Of a stretch of 64,000 bases of DNA, positions 45,474 to 57,603 are shown in pieces (positions within the stretch are counted from its first letter, which is position 1; each line of letters begins with the position of its first letter). The stretch is taken from NCBI RefSeq assembly GCF_000264995.1, contig NW_006767445.1, positions 256,370-320,369 of the forward strand, written 5' to 3'. The translations under genes were made by a program, and so were the position numbers. Under the pieces are notes generated by a model. It did no database searches. It had not been told where the DNA came from and was given only the letters and a program-made list of their open reading frames with translations. Origin of the DNA: Punctularia strigosozonata HHB-11173 SS5. Its lineage: Eukaryota; Basidiomycota; Agaricomycetes; Corticiales; Punctulariaceae.

Positions 45474-48400
45474 CTTTTCCATCCGCTCGAGCGGAAGTAG
45501 CGCCTGAAATGCAATCCGCATGTTCATATACCTTATCGCTGCGGCGAGAAGTCACTCGTTTTGGAGCTCGTTGGCGATTGAGCTAGAGCTGCTCTGGGCG
45601 CCGACTCGCCTTGAGCATTATTGCAGGCTGTCGGAGGTCTGAGTAATCCCTCGGCAATCATCTCGAGGGTGGAACTACACTATCAGTGCCTGGACCAGCA
45701 TTTGTGGCGTAGTGGCATGCAAGCCAGGCTGATTATCGGAGTTCTGATGAGCTAGTGCCGCGCATGGCATGACATCATATGTCAGGAGATTCGGTCGCGG
45801 AGGCACGGAACTAAATCTTGCAGAAGAGCGCCGCATTGGGACAAGAGCGCGAAGCTCATTGCGCTTTAACCTCACATCTGACCATAATCAGAAAAAACCG
45901 TGGTGCGCAGGTGTTGCGCTCGTATGGAAGACTTTGCTGAGGCTATCTTTCACTGCTTTGTACGTATCCAGTCTGATTCAGTTCAGCGACGTTACGTTAC
46001 ATACGTGTGCTTAGAAGCTTACGAATATCGGTTACCGTACAGCAGCATATCTACCGCCTACCTCGGGATTACCGCTATGCTCTCATAATAATGCAGAACG
46101 TCATGTAGACTAGCAGTACGCCGAACTCACTGAGTAACGATTCAAGTGGATCGTCGAGAATGCAACGACATACAACGACATGAGTATATCTGCGCCGCCG
46201 GAAGCCGGGAATCCGTCTGCACGAAGGTCCTAGGACATCTCCAGCGCCGATCCTTGCGGCCGCCACAACTCAGCAGACGCAGGCAGTACAATAGTACATG
46301 CCCTTGCACAGGCATGAGTAGAGACGGCTCGCAGTGCGGGCGCTGGGTAGCCTATCGACTTCCGGCGTCAGGACAGTGAAGAGTGGGGACGAAAGATGGG
46401 GGGACGCACTGCAGTATTTATATGTCGAGGAGCCGTGCTACTGTGCATGCCAATCATTATTTGCTTCTCGGCAGCCGAGGGCCCCGAGGAGCCTACATAC
46501 ATCATGTTGCGCTTGTTGTCAATTCCGGATAGAGGCCTTCGATTCTATTGCGAAAGCCGGCGTGACGAGTGCGAAGACCCACTGAGGTGCACAATGTCAT
46601 GGGAACAAATACGTCGAAGAAGCCGAGACTAGACGGATTCGCAAGGTGTTCCGAAAGAGCGAGAAAAAATCAGGTTCTGCGTACCGGCGACGAGTCTGAG
46701 CATGACAACGCCGCATTGATGGCACAGGCCTGGGCAAGATAACCGAGCGCTCCAGTGGTCAGTGTAGTGATAGATCGGCGGCGGCCAAGAGAACTGTCCC
46801 GGATGGATTTGCTGGAAATCGATGGTCACTGTATCGGCCGTCACCAGACCTGAGTTTGATGGATGTACTTTGAGACTTCCGCAGGTCTGAATTTAGCGGC
46901 TGAGCCCTCTAGTGGACAAATCCGCTAGATGGTCTCACCTGGTCAAAGACTCAGCAAAGAAGTGCTACACGAGAAAACCGTCGTGTCTCACTTTCATAAA
47001 CGGCCTGACGATGCGAAATGATACCTGACGACCCGTTGCGGTTCCGCAAGCCTTCATTGATGTGCGCTCTAGATTGTGGTTTGTAGATTGACCATTAGCA
47101 GAGCGATCACGAGGAGAAGTTCCAGTGTGGCGCTCGCCGTCGGCAGCTGGATACAAAACCCAATGCGTCTGATCTGAATGCGTCTCGATGCCAGATGCCA
47201 GAACGCCAGGTACGCGTAGCAGTGCCGTGACACGCCGGAAAGTCGCGCACCCGTGTTGTGGCGCCTCTGGCGCAGTCGCAGAACCGAATACATAGGATCG
47301 ATGGGGTGGAGCACCCGGAATCCCTACACACAATCGATAAGAACAGTATCGGGATCCAGCGAGTAAAAGCGGCGAACTCGATGATCAAGCTTAGGATGTG
47401 CACGAACTGTCTACTAACTGGGTATTGGGCCCGGTGCTGTTTCACCGACGACTTGTCGTAGAGTCACAGGACATAAATAACCAGCTCGTATGTGTGATGC
47501 AGTCGTGAACTTCCCGCCCTCAGCCGAGGCCGAGTATGGTTCCGATTGGCTGCGTGGTCATAGTATGTCAGTTTTACATACAAGATGCGGAGCAAGTTAC
47601 TCACCAGTGCATACTTACTGCCATCGTGAGATATATATATATCCAAATCATGAGCAGCCAGAAGATGTGTGGCGATATTGTTGCAGGGTGCTGCTGGTGT
47701 TCCCGGAATGTTGAACCATTCTCCGTTCTGCATCAAGCTGTGGCAGTGTATACTCTCGAGCGTGATTGGATGTCGCATCCACCGGTCGTGCGACCACTTG
47801 TCACTCCTGTACCTACCTACCGTTAAGTCGGATCTTGTCCAGTACTGCGCCGGCCATTACACATGGACGCTTTAAGTATCGTGTCGATATTCCCGGAGAT
47901 ACCGGAACACAATCATCTGCTTCCATTTCGCGATTTTAGATGGCCTCGTGATGTGGCAAAACGAAGATGGATAGGTAGGTAATCAAGTCCACGAAATGAC
48001 GAGAACACGATCGAAGGCGGTTCGATCCTTGCGGCCACCACAACTCGGTCGGCTACCTGCAGTACAACGGTCCAGAAGTTCCGCCGCGCACGAGTTGGTG
48101 ATGGTGGCAAGCATCAAACCGTCTCCGACCGCAAATGCTCGTCTCCATCCAATGCTGCTCAGTCAAGGCTCGATACGCGTACATGACAATAGACGGTCGT
48201 CGACAGGAACGCTCGCTCCTATGGAGCAGAGGTGAGAATGCTGTCTGCAACACCGCCGAAACAATCGTGAACCTTGTGTGCTCACTTTTCTGAATAGGTC
48301 ATGGAGCATTGGTTTGCGTGCCTGAAGCCATTATAATCGGCTTGGTCGTTTGAGCAACAAAAAGGGTTGCACCATAATCCTTCGCTCGCTGTAATGGCAT

Positions 48401-51400
48401 CCTGATGTTGAACCTGCGGCGACGAGGCCCAGCACTATTCTATCAGGGGATGGTGAGCTCAACTCTTTCAGCTCGATCGATACGGTTATGTGGTGATCCC
48501 CTACTCGCATAAGCAATGGCATAGATGATATTGCAATAGACGTCGAACGTTCCGAAAGTTGTTTCATGCTTATCATCAGAGCTTTGCTGCTGCTCTGTGA
48601 GCTCAGTAGATCAGCGTTCGTTTCGCACTCGCAAGCAACGTAGCGATGTCCAGTCGAGGGCGCGTCCAACGCCAAATGCTTGCCTTCGAACCGTTTCCTG
48701 GCATATCCCGCAGTTATATCAAGAGTGTATGATGGCAAGGGATAGGGACGAGGGACGAAGGTGTTGTCACCGACCGCTCCTTAAGTCGATGCGGAAGAAG
48801 CTTACTGATCACGACAGGACTTCGCCCATGCTTTCGGCGTCGGGCCTATTAGCCACACATTTAGCGCGACGCCTAATAGGGTCTCCCTCGACCGCACGAT
48901 CCGTTGAGGAGAAGCGAAAGGAATGCCATTTAGGCTGGGAATCTGTGGATTCCCCGTCTCATAGAACGCACAGAAGGATGAGTAGTGCCGCTCCTGATCC
49001 GCTCCGACAACTTCCGATTGAGATTGTGTCTGATTCAGGCGGGAAGTCCTGTCAACTCTCTCGCGAGCACCAAATACTCCGCGCATGGGACGCGACTTGA
49101 GGACGCGACTAGTAAGCGTCTCAATAGTATGATTATGAACACCTTCGGCGGGAGGAATGGCCGCGTTCTGGACATCCGTTCATCCTACTACGGCGGCCCT
49201 GGGAGAACGAACATTCGACAGATGGGTTTGACGAGCCAGCTCCCTACGATGGAATGCGACGCCAAGCTTACCTGTGGGCTCCTTCCTTTGGTTGTATGCC
49301 CCGCTCATCCGGCATCTCATCATATGTCCATCTAGGCGTACACGTGTTGTTCTCGGAGACACTAGTTATTATGGCGGATTTCCCTTACTTGCGAACTCGC
49401 GAGCGGACATTGTGTTTGAACCAACGAAGCAAGACTGTTTATCTACCAGCGCCAGCCCATCCTCATTTCATTGTACTTCCACTCTAGGTTCGCGTTCTTC
49501 GTCAGTGAAATGAACTATCCTAAACACGTATTGTAAGTGTTCATAATGAGTCCCGTGCTTGTGCGATCAGCCCAATGACACAGAAACTTGAACTGTTGCG
49601 CAGATGTCATCTGCGTTGACACCTTATAATTGATGTTCCACACGGCCGTTGGAATTGAAAACATAGTAGTCAATATGTGACCTTAGATCACTCTACCATC
49701 GAGATCAACTCAAGCGTCGTGCAGTCAATCTGATGATTTTGGCTTCCACGCGGCGAGTCTGGCACTTCCCTTCGGAATTTCCGGGATCTCCGGATCGGAC
49801 TCGACTGTTCCTGTGGGTTTATACGGGCCTATGTTTTTGGGATGGATGCGTTTTGTCCTCACCGAAGTGACTACGGTGTTTTATAGGTCACGCTCTTGCT
49901 GGTAGGTGGTTGAGATCGGAAAATCGGCGTCTTCCTTCTTTCTAATACTTAGTGCGCGCTTCACCGCTGGTAACTGATCTATTTCGATCACGTTCAGTCG
50001 TGAGTAACGGCACCTTAGCGTTCACGAAAGCTAATCTGCGCCAGTAACCTACTCACGACCATCGGAAACCGTAATCCGACGTGTATGGTGTTTTTATAAC
50101 ACGACCCTCGCGTATGTAATGGTTACAAGCTGGAAACCTTATCACGCTTGTTCTCGTCTCTCGGCCAGTACAGTCTATGCCTGCGCATTGATGATCCCTC
50201 CAAGGATGTACTGACTACTTCCGTAGGCGAAGGACACGTGTGTCAGTTCGAGATGGCTCTCGCTTACACGACAAACCACGGGGGCAGTCCTTACCAGTGG
50301 CCTATCAAGTGCCTGTGCTCAAAGCATCGCCGTTGCATACACGCCGCTTGGGACTGACGGGGATGTTCCGTATCCACTTCCGATTGGCTATTCTCTGTAC
50401 TCGTTCCCATTGGTGCATTCTATGGAGGGTTTCCCTCTTGTTGGTTCCTCCTCGTCTTCCATTTGCTGATCACCGGGCGGGCCTCGCTTTGCCACCCCTT
50501 ATCGCCTGCTCATCTAACCCGGCTGACTTGGATACAGATCGTACATCCATCCCTCCTGCTCTACACCTACGGCATGTCAGGGGAGCATCGCCGCTCTGTC
50601 CTCCTGTTCTTTGGTTAAAATTATCTGTCGCGCAATGTATCGCTTTGGGTGATACATACCGGGATTCGTGGTCGCCGCAAACGCCGAAGGGCTCCGCCGC
50701 GGTTGGGGCTGCTACGCGATGGAGCTAGACCTCTTCATTGAAACCTCATCCCTGGTGCCATGTCGCACCTTCAACTACATCGACAATGTAGGCTAATCCC
50801 CGATCTATCTGCCTACGTTCCACCACGTACAACAAGAACGTGGAGGGCGCATGCTTGTCCCGGGCCCGTTGATCCCGCGAATATGCTTCGAATGCTTGCC
50901 CCGATACCAAGAGCTTCGACATATTCAGTACGTATCCATTCGTGCTTCGAACATGGAGCGCAGTTGACGACACACACACACGAATCTGTCTGAGCCAGGA
51001 GATGGAAGGATGAGGGAAGGTCGCACTATTCCCCCTGAATCAGGAGCTTTCGCAGCTGCGTTCATTACTCATATCCGTCTCCCTCGTTTGTGCCGCGCAC
51101 CGTTTGCGTAACGATGGTTCAACCGGCCCACATCGCTCCTTCAGGGTATATACACCTACCTCACTGTTATATGGTCGATAAAATACCTTTTCCGAGTACA
51201 TCGTACTTAAGATCGTAGGTGAAGTTTGAGAAGTCGGCTTTCTGTCAATATTCATTACCGTGGGCCGCCGCTGCCCACTTCATGATCTCGATTCTGTGCT
51301 GGACATAATGAAGACACGCTTCTTGCCGAGATGGCCATTGGGCTGAGGCGACCAAATGGCATCATGGGAGAAGTTATTCAAGGAAAGTAGCCTTGGAAAA

Positions 51401-51871
51401 CTGCGCAAGTGAAACCTGGGAACCCTGCTGACGTGCATCGATGTCCTGGCGAGGCATAACAACTACGGCGAGAATCGCACGGCGACATGGTCCGTAGCAA
51501 TTACGTCGGAACGTTCGACCAATACTCACAGCGCAGGATCCCCCTGACACCCATTCTCATGAGACGGCCCGGAGCGACAAATTTTCTCAGTGCCAACAAC
51601 TCTCGATCGGCTGTCGACCGTCGACCCCGCAGTACCTGGACCTCATGTTGAGCGGTCGACCTTTGACGACCCAAGCAGTGACCTGGACCCACATCAAATT
51701 GGTTTGGCAGACCAGAAGAGCAGGACAAGTTCGAGTGTCCGATTCTCATGGGTTCATCGAACTCACACGTGTAACCAGAGCGTTCGGGCGCAAGACACCG
51801 GAGACTGATGTTCAACGGAAGCGTCGGTTCATCTCAAGTCAAGCTCAAGCAATGTGATTCGGATGCAACCT

Positions 51872-51945
51872 GCCTGTCAGAAAGTGGCGGCGTGTGGGGA
51901 AGACGAACGCCTGTCAGAAAGTGGCGGCGTGCGGGGAAGACGAAC
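51872..51945. repeat. 37-bp tandem duplication
   Basis: Two adjacent copies, 51872-51908 and 51909-51945, begin GCCTGTCAGAAAGTGGCGG and end GGGGAAGACGAAC, with one difference (T to C at the 24th base). They lie in the gene-poor region and are not part of a recognised gene. Confidence 0.85.
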
Positions 51946-52329
51946 GTGATGAAGAGCCATCGCTACCTGAGCAAGGTCCCAAAAAAGCAGCCAGCGTTAT
52001 AATAGGCGATCAACGAGGGCAATCATAGATGGTGACGAGCAGACGTCGATATCTGATCGTCGGGTTACGTAGACGCGGCCTCTGACTCATCTGTCTAAGT
52101 ATTAACACAGTGCGGATAGCAAATTCTATGACATCACAAACGCCCCGCAATAGCCCCATAGGGCCGTCCCGTTGTTCTGAACTTGAGGGTGGCGCGTATC
52201 TGGAGGACCGTCGAGATCCGGATGGATTGCAGATAGTATGTGGTGCCCTCTGGCATACGACAAGGTTCCGCGGACATCAAGCAGGCGCATTCGGCGAGAA
52301 GCACTCCAGTTAGCCCGAAGGATGTTCCT

Positions 52330-52346
52330 CGGGGGGGAGGGGGGGT
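52330..52346. repeat. G-rich run after the thioesterase gene
   Basis: Two runs of seven to eight G separated by one A, about 15 bp beyond the stop of the thioesterase gene. A G-quadruplex or simple replication slippage is possible. Confidence 0.6.
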
Positions 52347-52360
52347 TATCACGACGTACA

Positions 52361-53466
52361 TCAGGCGCCATTTCCAGTTGTACGTTGCGGCGCGAGCCTT
52401 GACTGCTGGTCGGGTTCTCCCATAGCTTGCTTGAGAAGCGCGGGATTGAGGAGCTTCGCGTAACGCGGTTGGATAAAGATGCCACTGAAACAATGGGGAA
52501 AGAATGAGCATAGAAGCACAATTGAGCAGCGAATGAATCGATAGCGACGACGCAGCACAAGAAGGATAAATAAGGTTGAGGTAAGGTCTCACCTAGCCTC
52601 GACGAGGGTTGTGCCTTCAAGATCTTCTATTACACCTCGGGTTACGACCTTCCGACCCTTTTTCTCCACTACGGACGCTTTAATCACGATGAACTAGATG
52701 AGAGTACCAATATGAGACTGCGTTATACAACCGTGGCAGGGTTGCCCACCTGATCGGCCTTCGTCGGTGCCTTGTAATCTACGGTGAGTCTAGCCGTCAC
52801 AGCAACCTTCTCCGGTACGTTCACAATTGCCTATGTTTGGTAGGTCAGAAATCGAAACTATTGGATCGGAGTGGAGTCGGAATGGAGGCGACGTACGATC
52901 CGACCCAGCGATTCGTCCAAAAGCGTAGCTAGCAACCCGCCATGAACTATCCCATCGTGTCCACACAGCCCTCTCCCCACGTGCAGAAATATCACCGCCT
53001 CGCTCTCATCCTTCCGCGCCCTGACCAAGGGAGGCGTAGCAAGCTTTCCGGGGCCTCGCAGCGCGCCCGCCGTTAGGTTGTTCACCCGCCTCTCCTCGGG
53101 GAAGTTCAAATAGGGCCGCGTCTCATACCACTGATCGGCGTCTGGCGCCTCACGCATTGCCTTCAGCGGCGGCAGTGATTGAAGCGACTCCTCCAGAGAA
53201 ACGGTGTGCGCGATCGCGGCAGGATGCTCCGGATGAAGAGGCGGTGGCGCCGTCCTCGGCGAGATGAAGGTGGCGAGAGAAGGCGGATAAAGGGAGCCAA
53301 TTCCGTATGCCGTAAGTGATAGAAATGTTGCAGCAGAGAATCTTGACCAAAGGCTTGATACACGACGTGGTGGCGGGTTCTGGGAAGACGAAGTCGACTG
53401 GGATCGGGCGAAAGTTGGAGGTCGTCGAGCGTTGACTAGACGGCGGAGGATTCGTGAAGTAGACAT
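52361..53466 (-). CDS. Membrane-anchored hotdog-fold thioesterase (PaaI/THEM4-like)
   Basis: The start is ATG at 53466. Exon 1 runs 53466-52897 and three short exons follow, ending at the stop 52361-52363. The N-terminus (MSTSRILRRLVNARRPPTF) is basic and hydroxylated, like a mitochondrial presequence. One hydrophobic segment follows (FLSLTAYGIGSLYPPSL), so an inner-membrane anchor is likely. The hotdog domain has LCGHDGIVHGGLLATLLDE, the usual active-site region, then NVPEKVAVTARLTVDYKAP and KGRKVVTRGVIEDLEGT. The C-terminus reads SGIFIQPRYAKLL. Such proteins hydrolyse acyl-CoA thioesters; the substrate is unknown. It lies 442 bp from the BCS1-like gene on the same strand. Confidence 0.88.
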
Positions 53467-53908
53467 TCAGCTGAGTATAAGTTACGAGGAGCCCTGAAGC
53501 AAATGCGGATGAACGGACAGGTCACTGCGATGGATGAGTTTGACGAGCGCTACAAGCCTACAACCGGGGATGCTCGGCGGTCGGCACATGTGATTGCCGG
53601 TGGCATGTCGTGCCGCAGCCTACGCCACCTCAGCAACCGTGTAAATGCGAGCCAAGTACATGCATGTCGCATTTTTGGCATTACCCAGTAGTTCTCGTGT
53701 TTATTATGGTGATATTCGTGAACGATATGGCTACATTGGGAGTGTTACCTATGCTACTACTACGAGCGACTCGTCGTGTCCGTGATATGCGCTCTGACCG
53801 GCAGGTCGAGATACATCTGGAGAGACCTTGTCGGTGCTCATCTGACAGGCGACCGTTTGTGGTGAAGGTGGAAGCCGCCTTTTCTGAAGTCGACTCGGCA
53901 GGTTCAAT

Positions 53909-55963
53909 CTACATTGTGGAGGATGTCGTTGCCGCACTGCATGCACTGCACAGTGCAGCAGCAGAAGGCGCCGGGGTCGCAGTCGCTGTAGCCTCGGCTG
54001 GGGGCGTCGGGGTAGATTCCTTCTTGATCGTAGGGTCAGCGACAATGTCCTTAACCTCGACCTTCGGGACCTTCCTCCTCGCCTTCTCCTCCCGTTGCTT
54101 CATCTCCTGCTCCACCCACTTCGCGAATTCCTCGACAGCCTCCACGGGATGAATCTTGTACATCATGAGGTACCCCTGCAGCGCCGCCATGGAGAACTGT
54201 CGTTCCGGGAGCGCCTCCGAAAACCGCGTCGCGAGTGCCTGGACCTGAGCTTTCGACAGCGTCGGCTGGCTCCCCGCATGCGGAATACCGCGAATGGAAC
54301 CAGTGGCAGACGACGGAGCAGGGGAAATCGCCTTCTCCTCCACGGGCTTCTGCACGCTCTCGTACCCCGAGTCCTCGCTCTTCTCGCTCCGCCGGCTAGG
54401 CGACACCTCCTCCCCCTCCTTCTCCTCAACCTCCTCCTCCTCGTCCGGCATGAAGAAACACTTGAACAGCTCCGCGGCCTGGTACCGGCTCGCGAGCTTG
54501 AACTCGACGTGCATATCCATCCGGCCCGGGCGGCACAGCGCCGGGTCGAGGCTCGCGTACTTGTTCGTCGTCGCGAACAGTATCCGGCCCTCCTGCGCGC
54601 CGACGCCGTCGAGCGCGTTCAACAGGCCGCTGAGCGTGATCCTGCTCCCCACGGGGGGCGGATTCGCCGCCGCCGGTGGCGCGCTCTGCGTCCGCGCGGA
54701 GTCTGCAGGCTTGCCCGCCGGGTCGGTAGCCGAGTCTTCGGCGGACGAGGAGCCCGAAGCGTCGCGGTTGAGCCCGTGGTGGAAGGCGGCGTCGATGTCC
54801 TCCATGAGCGCGATGCACTTCTCGGGCAGCTCGGCGATGAGCCGCGCGAGCTTGTTGTCGTCCATACCGGACTGGCTGAGCGAGATCACGTACACGTCCA
54901 CGGCGAGCTCGCCCGCGAGCGAATGGATGAGCGACGTTTTGCCCGAGCCCGGCGCGCCGTAGAGGAGGTAGCCCCTGCGGAACGGGATCCCGCGCTTCGC
55001 GTACCACGCGCGAGAGGCGAGGAAGTCGCGCGCGTCGGCGATGACGCGCTCGGCGATGCCCGGGTCCAGGACGATGGAGGAGAGGGAGCGTTTGGGCCGC
55101 GCGGCGACGTGCCGCCAGTACTCGTTGAAGTTGTCGGAGACGTAGATGTTCACGTTCGTGTTCTGCTCGGCGTTGTACGCCTTTTTGGCCTCGATGAGGA
55201 GCTCGTTCATGATCCGCCGGTCGCGGGTCATGATGCTAGAATAAAATAAAACAAAAAGGGCGACATGACATTAGCGGGCAAGTCACGCGTCGAGGATAAG
55301 ATGGGGTGCGTACCTGACGCAGAGCGTTTCTTGCACGTCGGACGACCAATAGCTCTGATTTTCGGAGCGCGTGCGGGTCACTTGCATATAACGGCCCCTG
55401 AACCACAAGGTGTACGTGACGTGAGGAGAGGGAACATATGCGAGCTCTCGGGCGGGGACGCCGTTTTCGCTGAACTCAGGCTCCTCTCCGGGGACCATGT
55501 ACCCGTTGGGACGCGACCCCCAAGAACGCGTCGTGATCTCGACGTCACGCGCTTTTCCGAACGAGGATTGTTGGGACAGCCAGAACAGCACCCAATCTAC
55601 AAGGGAGAACGAGTGGGGTCAGCAGCGACGCTTTTGGGCTATGTAGAGGGGGGAGGGTGGCTCACCATAGGATCTATCGGTCGAGTCGAAATGGGCCGTC
55701 AGGTTGAAGTTCTGGGTGATGTACGACCATATCCACGACGTGGCGCGTCGGCACGTCTCGATGATCGACCCGATGATGGCCAGCTTTATCCAATCCGGGA
55801 GCTTAGCAAAGATGGCAAAGGGAATCAGAGCGGCAAGGAGCCCCGAGAGGTCCTGCGGCGCGGCGGGGGACGACGGGGAAGTGGCGTTCGTGCCCTGGGC
55901 GGTGGCATTGCAGCCGTCACCGGCGGTCGTGCTGCTGAGGACCGCCTGGAAGAAGGATGACAT
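53909..55963 (-). CDS. BCS1-like mitochondrial AAA ATPase
   Basis: Three exons, 55963-55666, 55596-55314 and 55235-53909, give 635 aa. A membrane segment near residues 40-60 (LLAALIPFAIFAKLP) is followed by the BCS1-specific region (VTYTLWFRGRYMQV). The AAA domain has Walker A YGAPGSGKTSLIHSL, Walker B CIALMEDIDAAF and arginine-finger-region LDPALCRPGRMDMHVEF. BCS1 inserts the Rieske protein into complex III from the mitochondrial inner membrane. This protein differs from yeast BCS1: a ~50-residue Ser/Ala/Pro-rich insert follows Walker B, an acidic insert (EEEEVEEKEGEE) lies after the AAA core, and there is a long Lys/Glu and Ala/Thr-rich tail ending in Cys-rich CSACS. It belongs to the BCS1 paralogues expanded in basidiomycetes, and whether it is the true Rieske assembly factor is open. 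Confidence 0.88.
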
Positions 55964-56641
55964 GAAAGAAGGCTGGGGGGGTGGGGGGTGTTGAATTCTA
56001 CGTGCGGTGTGAATGAGGTTTTTATACGCGTACCCTGACACGATGATAAAGGGAACGTCGGGGCCGAATGGCGTAAAAAGCTGCTGGGCGCTTGACTCAA
56101 AAGGCGCTTTGAGTCATATGGACCGAGCTGAGGCCTAAGCGAGCTTCGATCTTGCATGGCAGGACGGAAGAGATCTCTGACCGGCTCGACACGAGGCGCA
56201 TCTTTTCCGGTGCACCAGGGCCCAAGGACGAGGCGATGAAGTTGCGGGGCGCAGTCAAATATATGCCTATGAGTCGTTCTTCCCCGCGTTGTTCGCCCTG
56301 GTGGCGAGGACAGATCTTGGACAAGCCTAAGAGCGAGGCGTCGAAGCTATAGCGAGACTATGACCGGAGGTGGACGAGGACCATACGACGGTTTTTCCCT
56401 GGGCTACCGAGAGCTGCTCCGCGTGTTGCGACTCGCGACAATTTCGTCGCACGAAGATACGCGTTCGAGCATCGGATACGGCGATAAGCGCCTCTCCTGT
56501 CGAGCATCGACCCGAATCAACAATTCAGCGTCCAGAACAAAGATCGCTAGAAGGCTTGGAGTTGGTAGGCGGAGGCGACACGAGACGAAAAGCTGTCCAA
56601 AGGGTATCGGTGCGGCAACCGGTTGTTCCGCTATTGGACAT

Positions 56642-56660
56642 CTACCTACCTACCTACCTC
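56642..56660. repeat. (CTAC)n microsatellite
   Basis: Nearly five copies of CTAC in a row; shorter runs of the same unit occur near 18950 and 47811. Confidence 0.8.
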
Positions 56661-56958
56661 TATCTGGTGGCGCTACATATGTACCGCACAACCTTCGAGC
56701 GCGCTCCTTCGAGGTCAAGTTCAACTTCTGATCAGAAATCTATGCCTTACACCCTATGTGTTGGCGCTTCAGATGGTATACGTGATCTCTACGAACTTTG
56801 TATAACATGCGGAGATCATCTGCGACAGAACTATCTTGTCATGACACAACCGTAACCCTACCTGTCGAAGCACCGTATTCTCACCAAGTTCCGAGCATAC
56901 GCAGAGAACGGATGGGTGAATCCAAATAAATAGCATGTTATAAAAAGAGAGAAAGCAC

Positions 56959-56977
56959 GACCGACCGACCGACCGAC
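56959..56977. repeat. (GACC)n microsatellite
   Basis: Four to five copies of GACC in an intergenic region. Confidence 0.8.
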
Positions 56978-57603
56978 CCGCCCCGCGACGGAACGGAGTA
57001 TGTAATGAGCTATATACTAATTGCGGAAAAAAAAATGAGGAACGCTGTAAAGTACGTGTGGTGACGATGGATGGATGGACGTTATGCAGTTTGCGTTGTA
57101 TGGTTGTGCGTATGATCTATATACCGGGGGTTCCCTCCATTCCTTTTCCTTTTTTTTCCCCTTTCCCTTTGCGTGAATAGAGAGACAAAGACGGCGGACG
57201 AAAACACAAACAATCGGATGGTAAAGAACGAAAGACAACCACCCCCTCACCCGCCCGGGGGAAACCTCGAGACACCGCGGATATCCATCAGGACACCGAG
57301 TGACGATCCCGCCGTTGCCGGAGTATGACTCCCAGGACCGACGACCGACCGCCGGTCCGCCTCCGCAAAGAGCAACGGGCCTCTCCCCAACCCAGCCCAC
57401 CCCCGACTCGGCGCGCCTCGGCGCGCCAGCACGGAGAGCGAGGGATAGAGAGGAGAGAAGGGGGGAACCAGAATACCGCAATGCATAGACTCGTACACCC
57501 TAGGTCTGCCTGGCCCGACGTTCCATGTCAGCTATTACGTTCGGGGTTTATACTTGGAAACCTCGGAACTTCGACTCACCGAGGTTTTCGGCCCGAGGGG
57601 AAC

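Larger units (their letters stand above)
45474..52360. other. Gene-poor 6.9-kb region
   Basis: No gene can be supported on either strand; ORFs are short (under 170 codons), overlapping and without domains. A short sequence CGATCCTTGCGGCC(G/A)CCACAACTC occurs twice, near 46249 and 48025, with related flanks. One 37-bp tandem duplication lies at 51872-51945. A frame near 48960-49060 reads SAAPDPLRQLPIEIV, recalling an F-box start, but it breaks at once. Most likely this is decayed mobile or duplicated DNA; no reverse transcriptase, transposase or long terminal repeat pair was seen. Confidence 0.5.
55964..57603. other. Intergenic region between G-alpha and BCS1-like genes
   Basis: About 1.6 kb without a supported gene. 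A TATA-like motif TATAAAAACC (56026-56017, minus strand) sits about 55-60 bp before the BCS1-like ATG. Short simple repeats are present: (CTAC)n at 56642-56660 and (GACC)n at 56959-56977. Sequence 57100-57450 is purine/pyrimidine-skewed with CGGCGCGCC repeats near 57410-57425. Confidence 0.5.

Noticed and set aside
48020-48045. Possible tRNA (GGTTCGATCC box)
   Set aside because: No A box, acceptor stem or cloverleaf could be drawn around it.
48950-49070. F-box-like start (DPLRQLPIEIV)
   Set aside because: The match is under 12 residues and the frame ends in unrelated sequence; too weak to annotate.
54095-55249. 384-codon plus-strand ORF
   Set aside because: It is fully antisense to the BCS1-like AAA domain, which has all Walker motifs; the Arg/Leu-rich composition is that of a GC-rich shadow frame.
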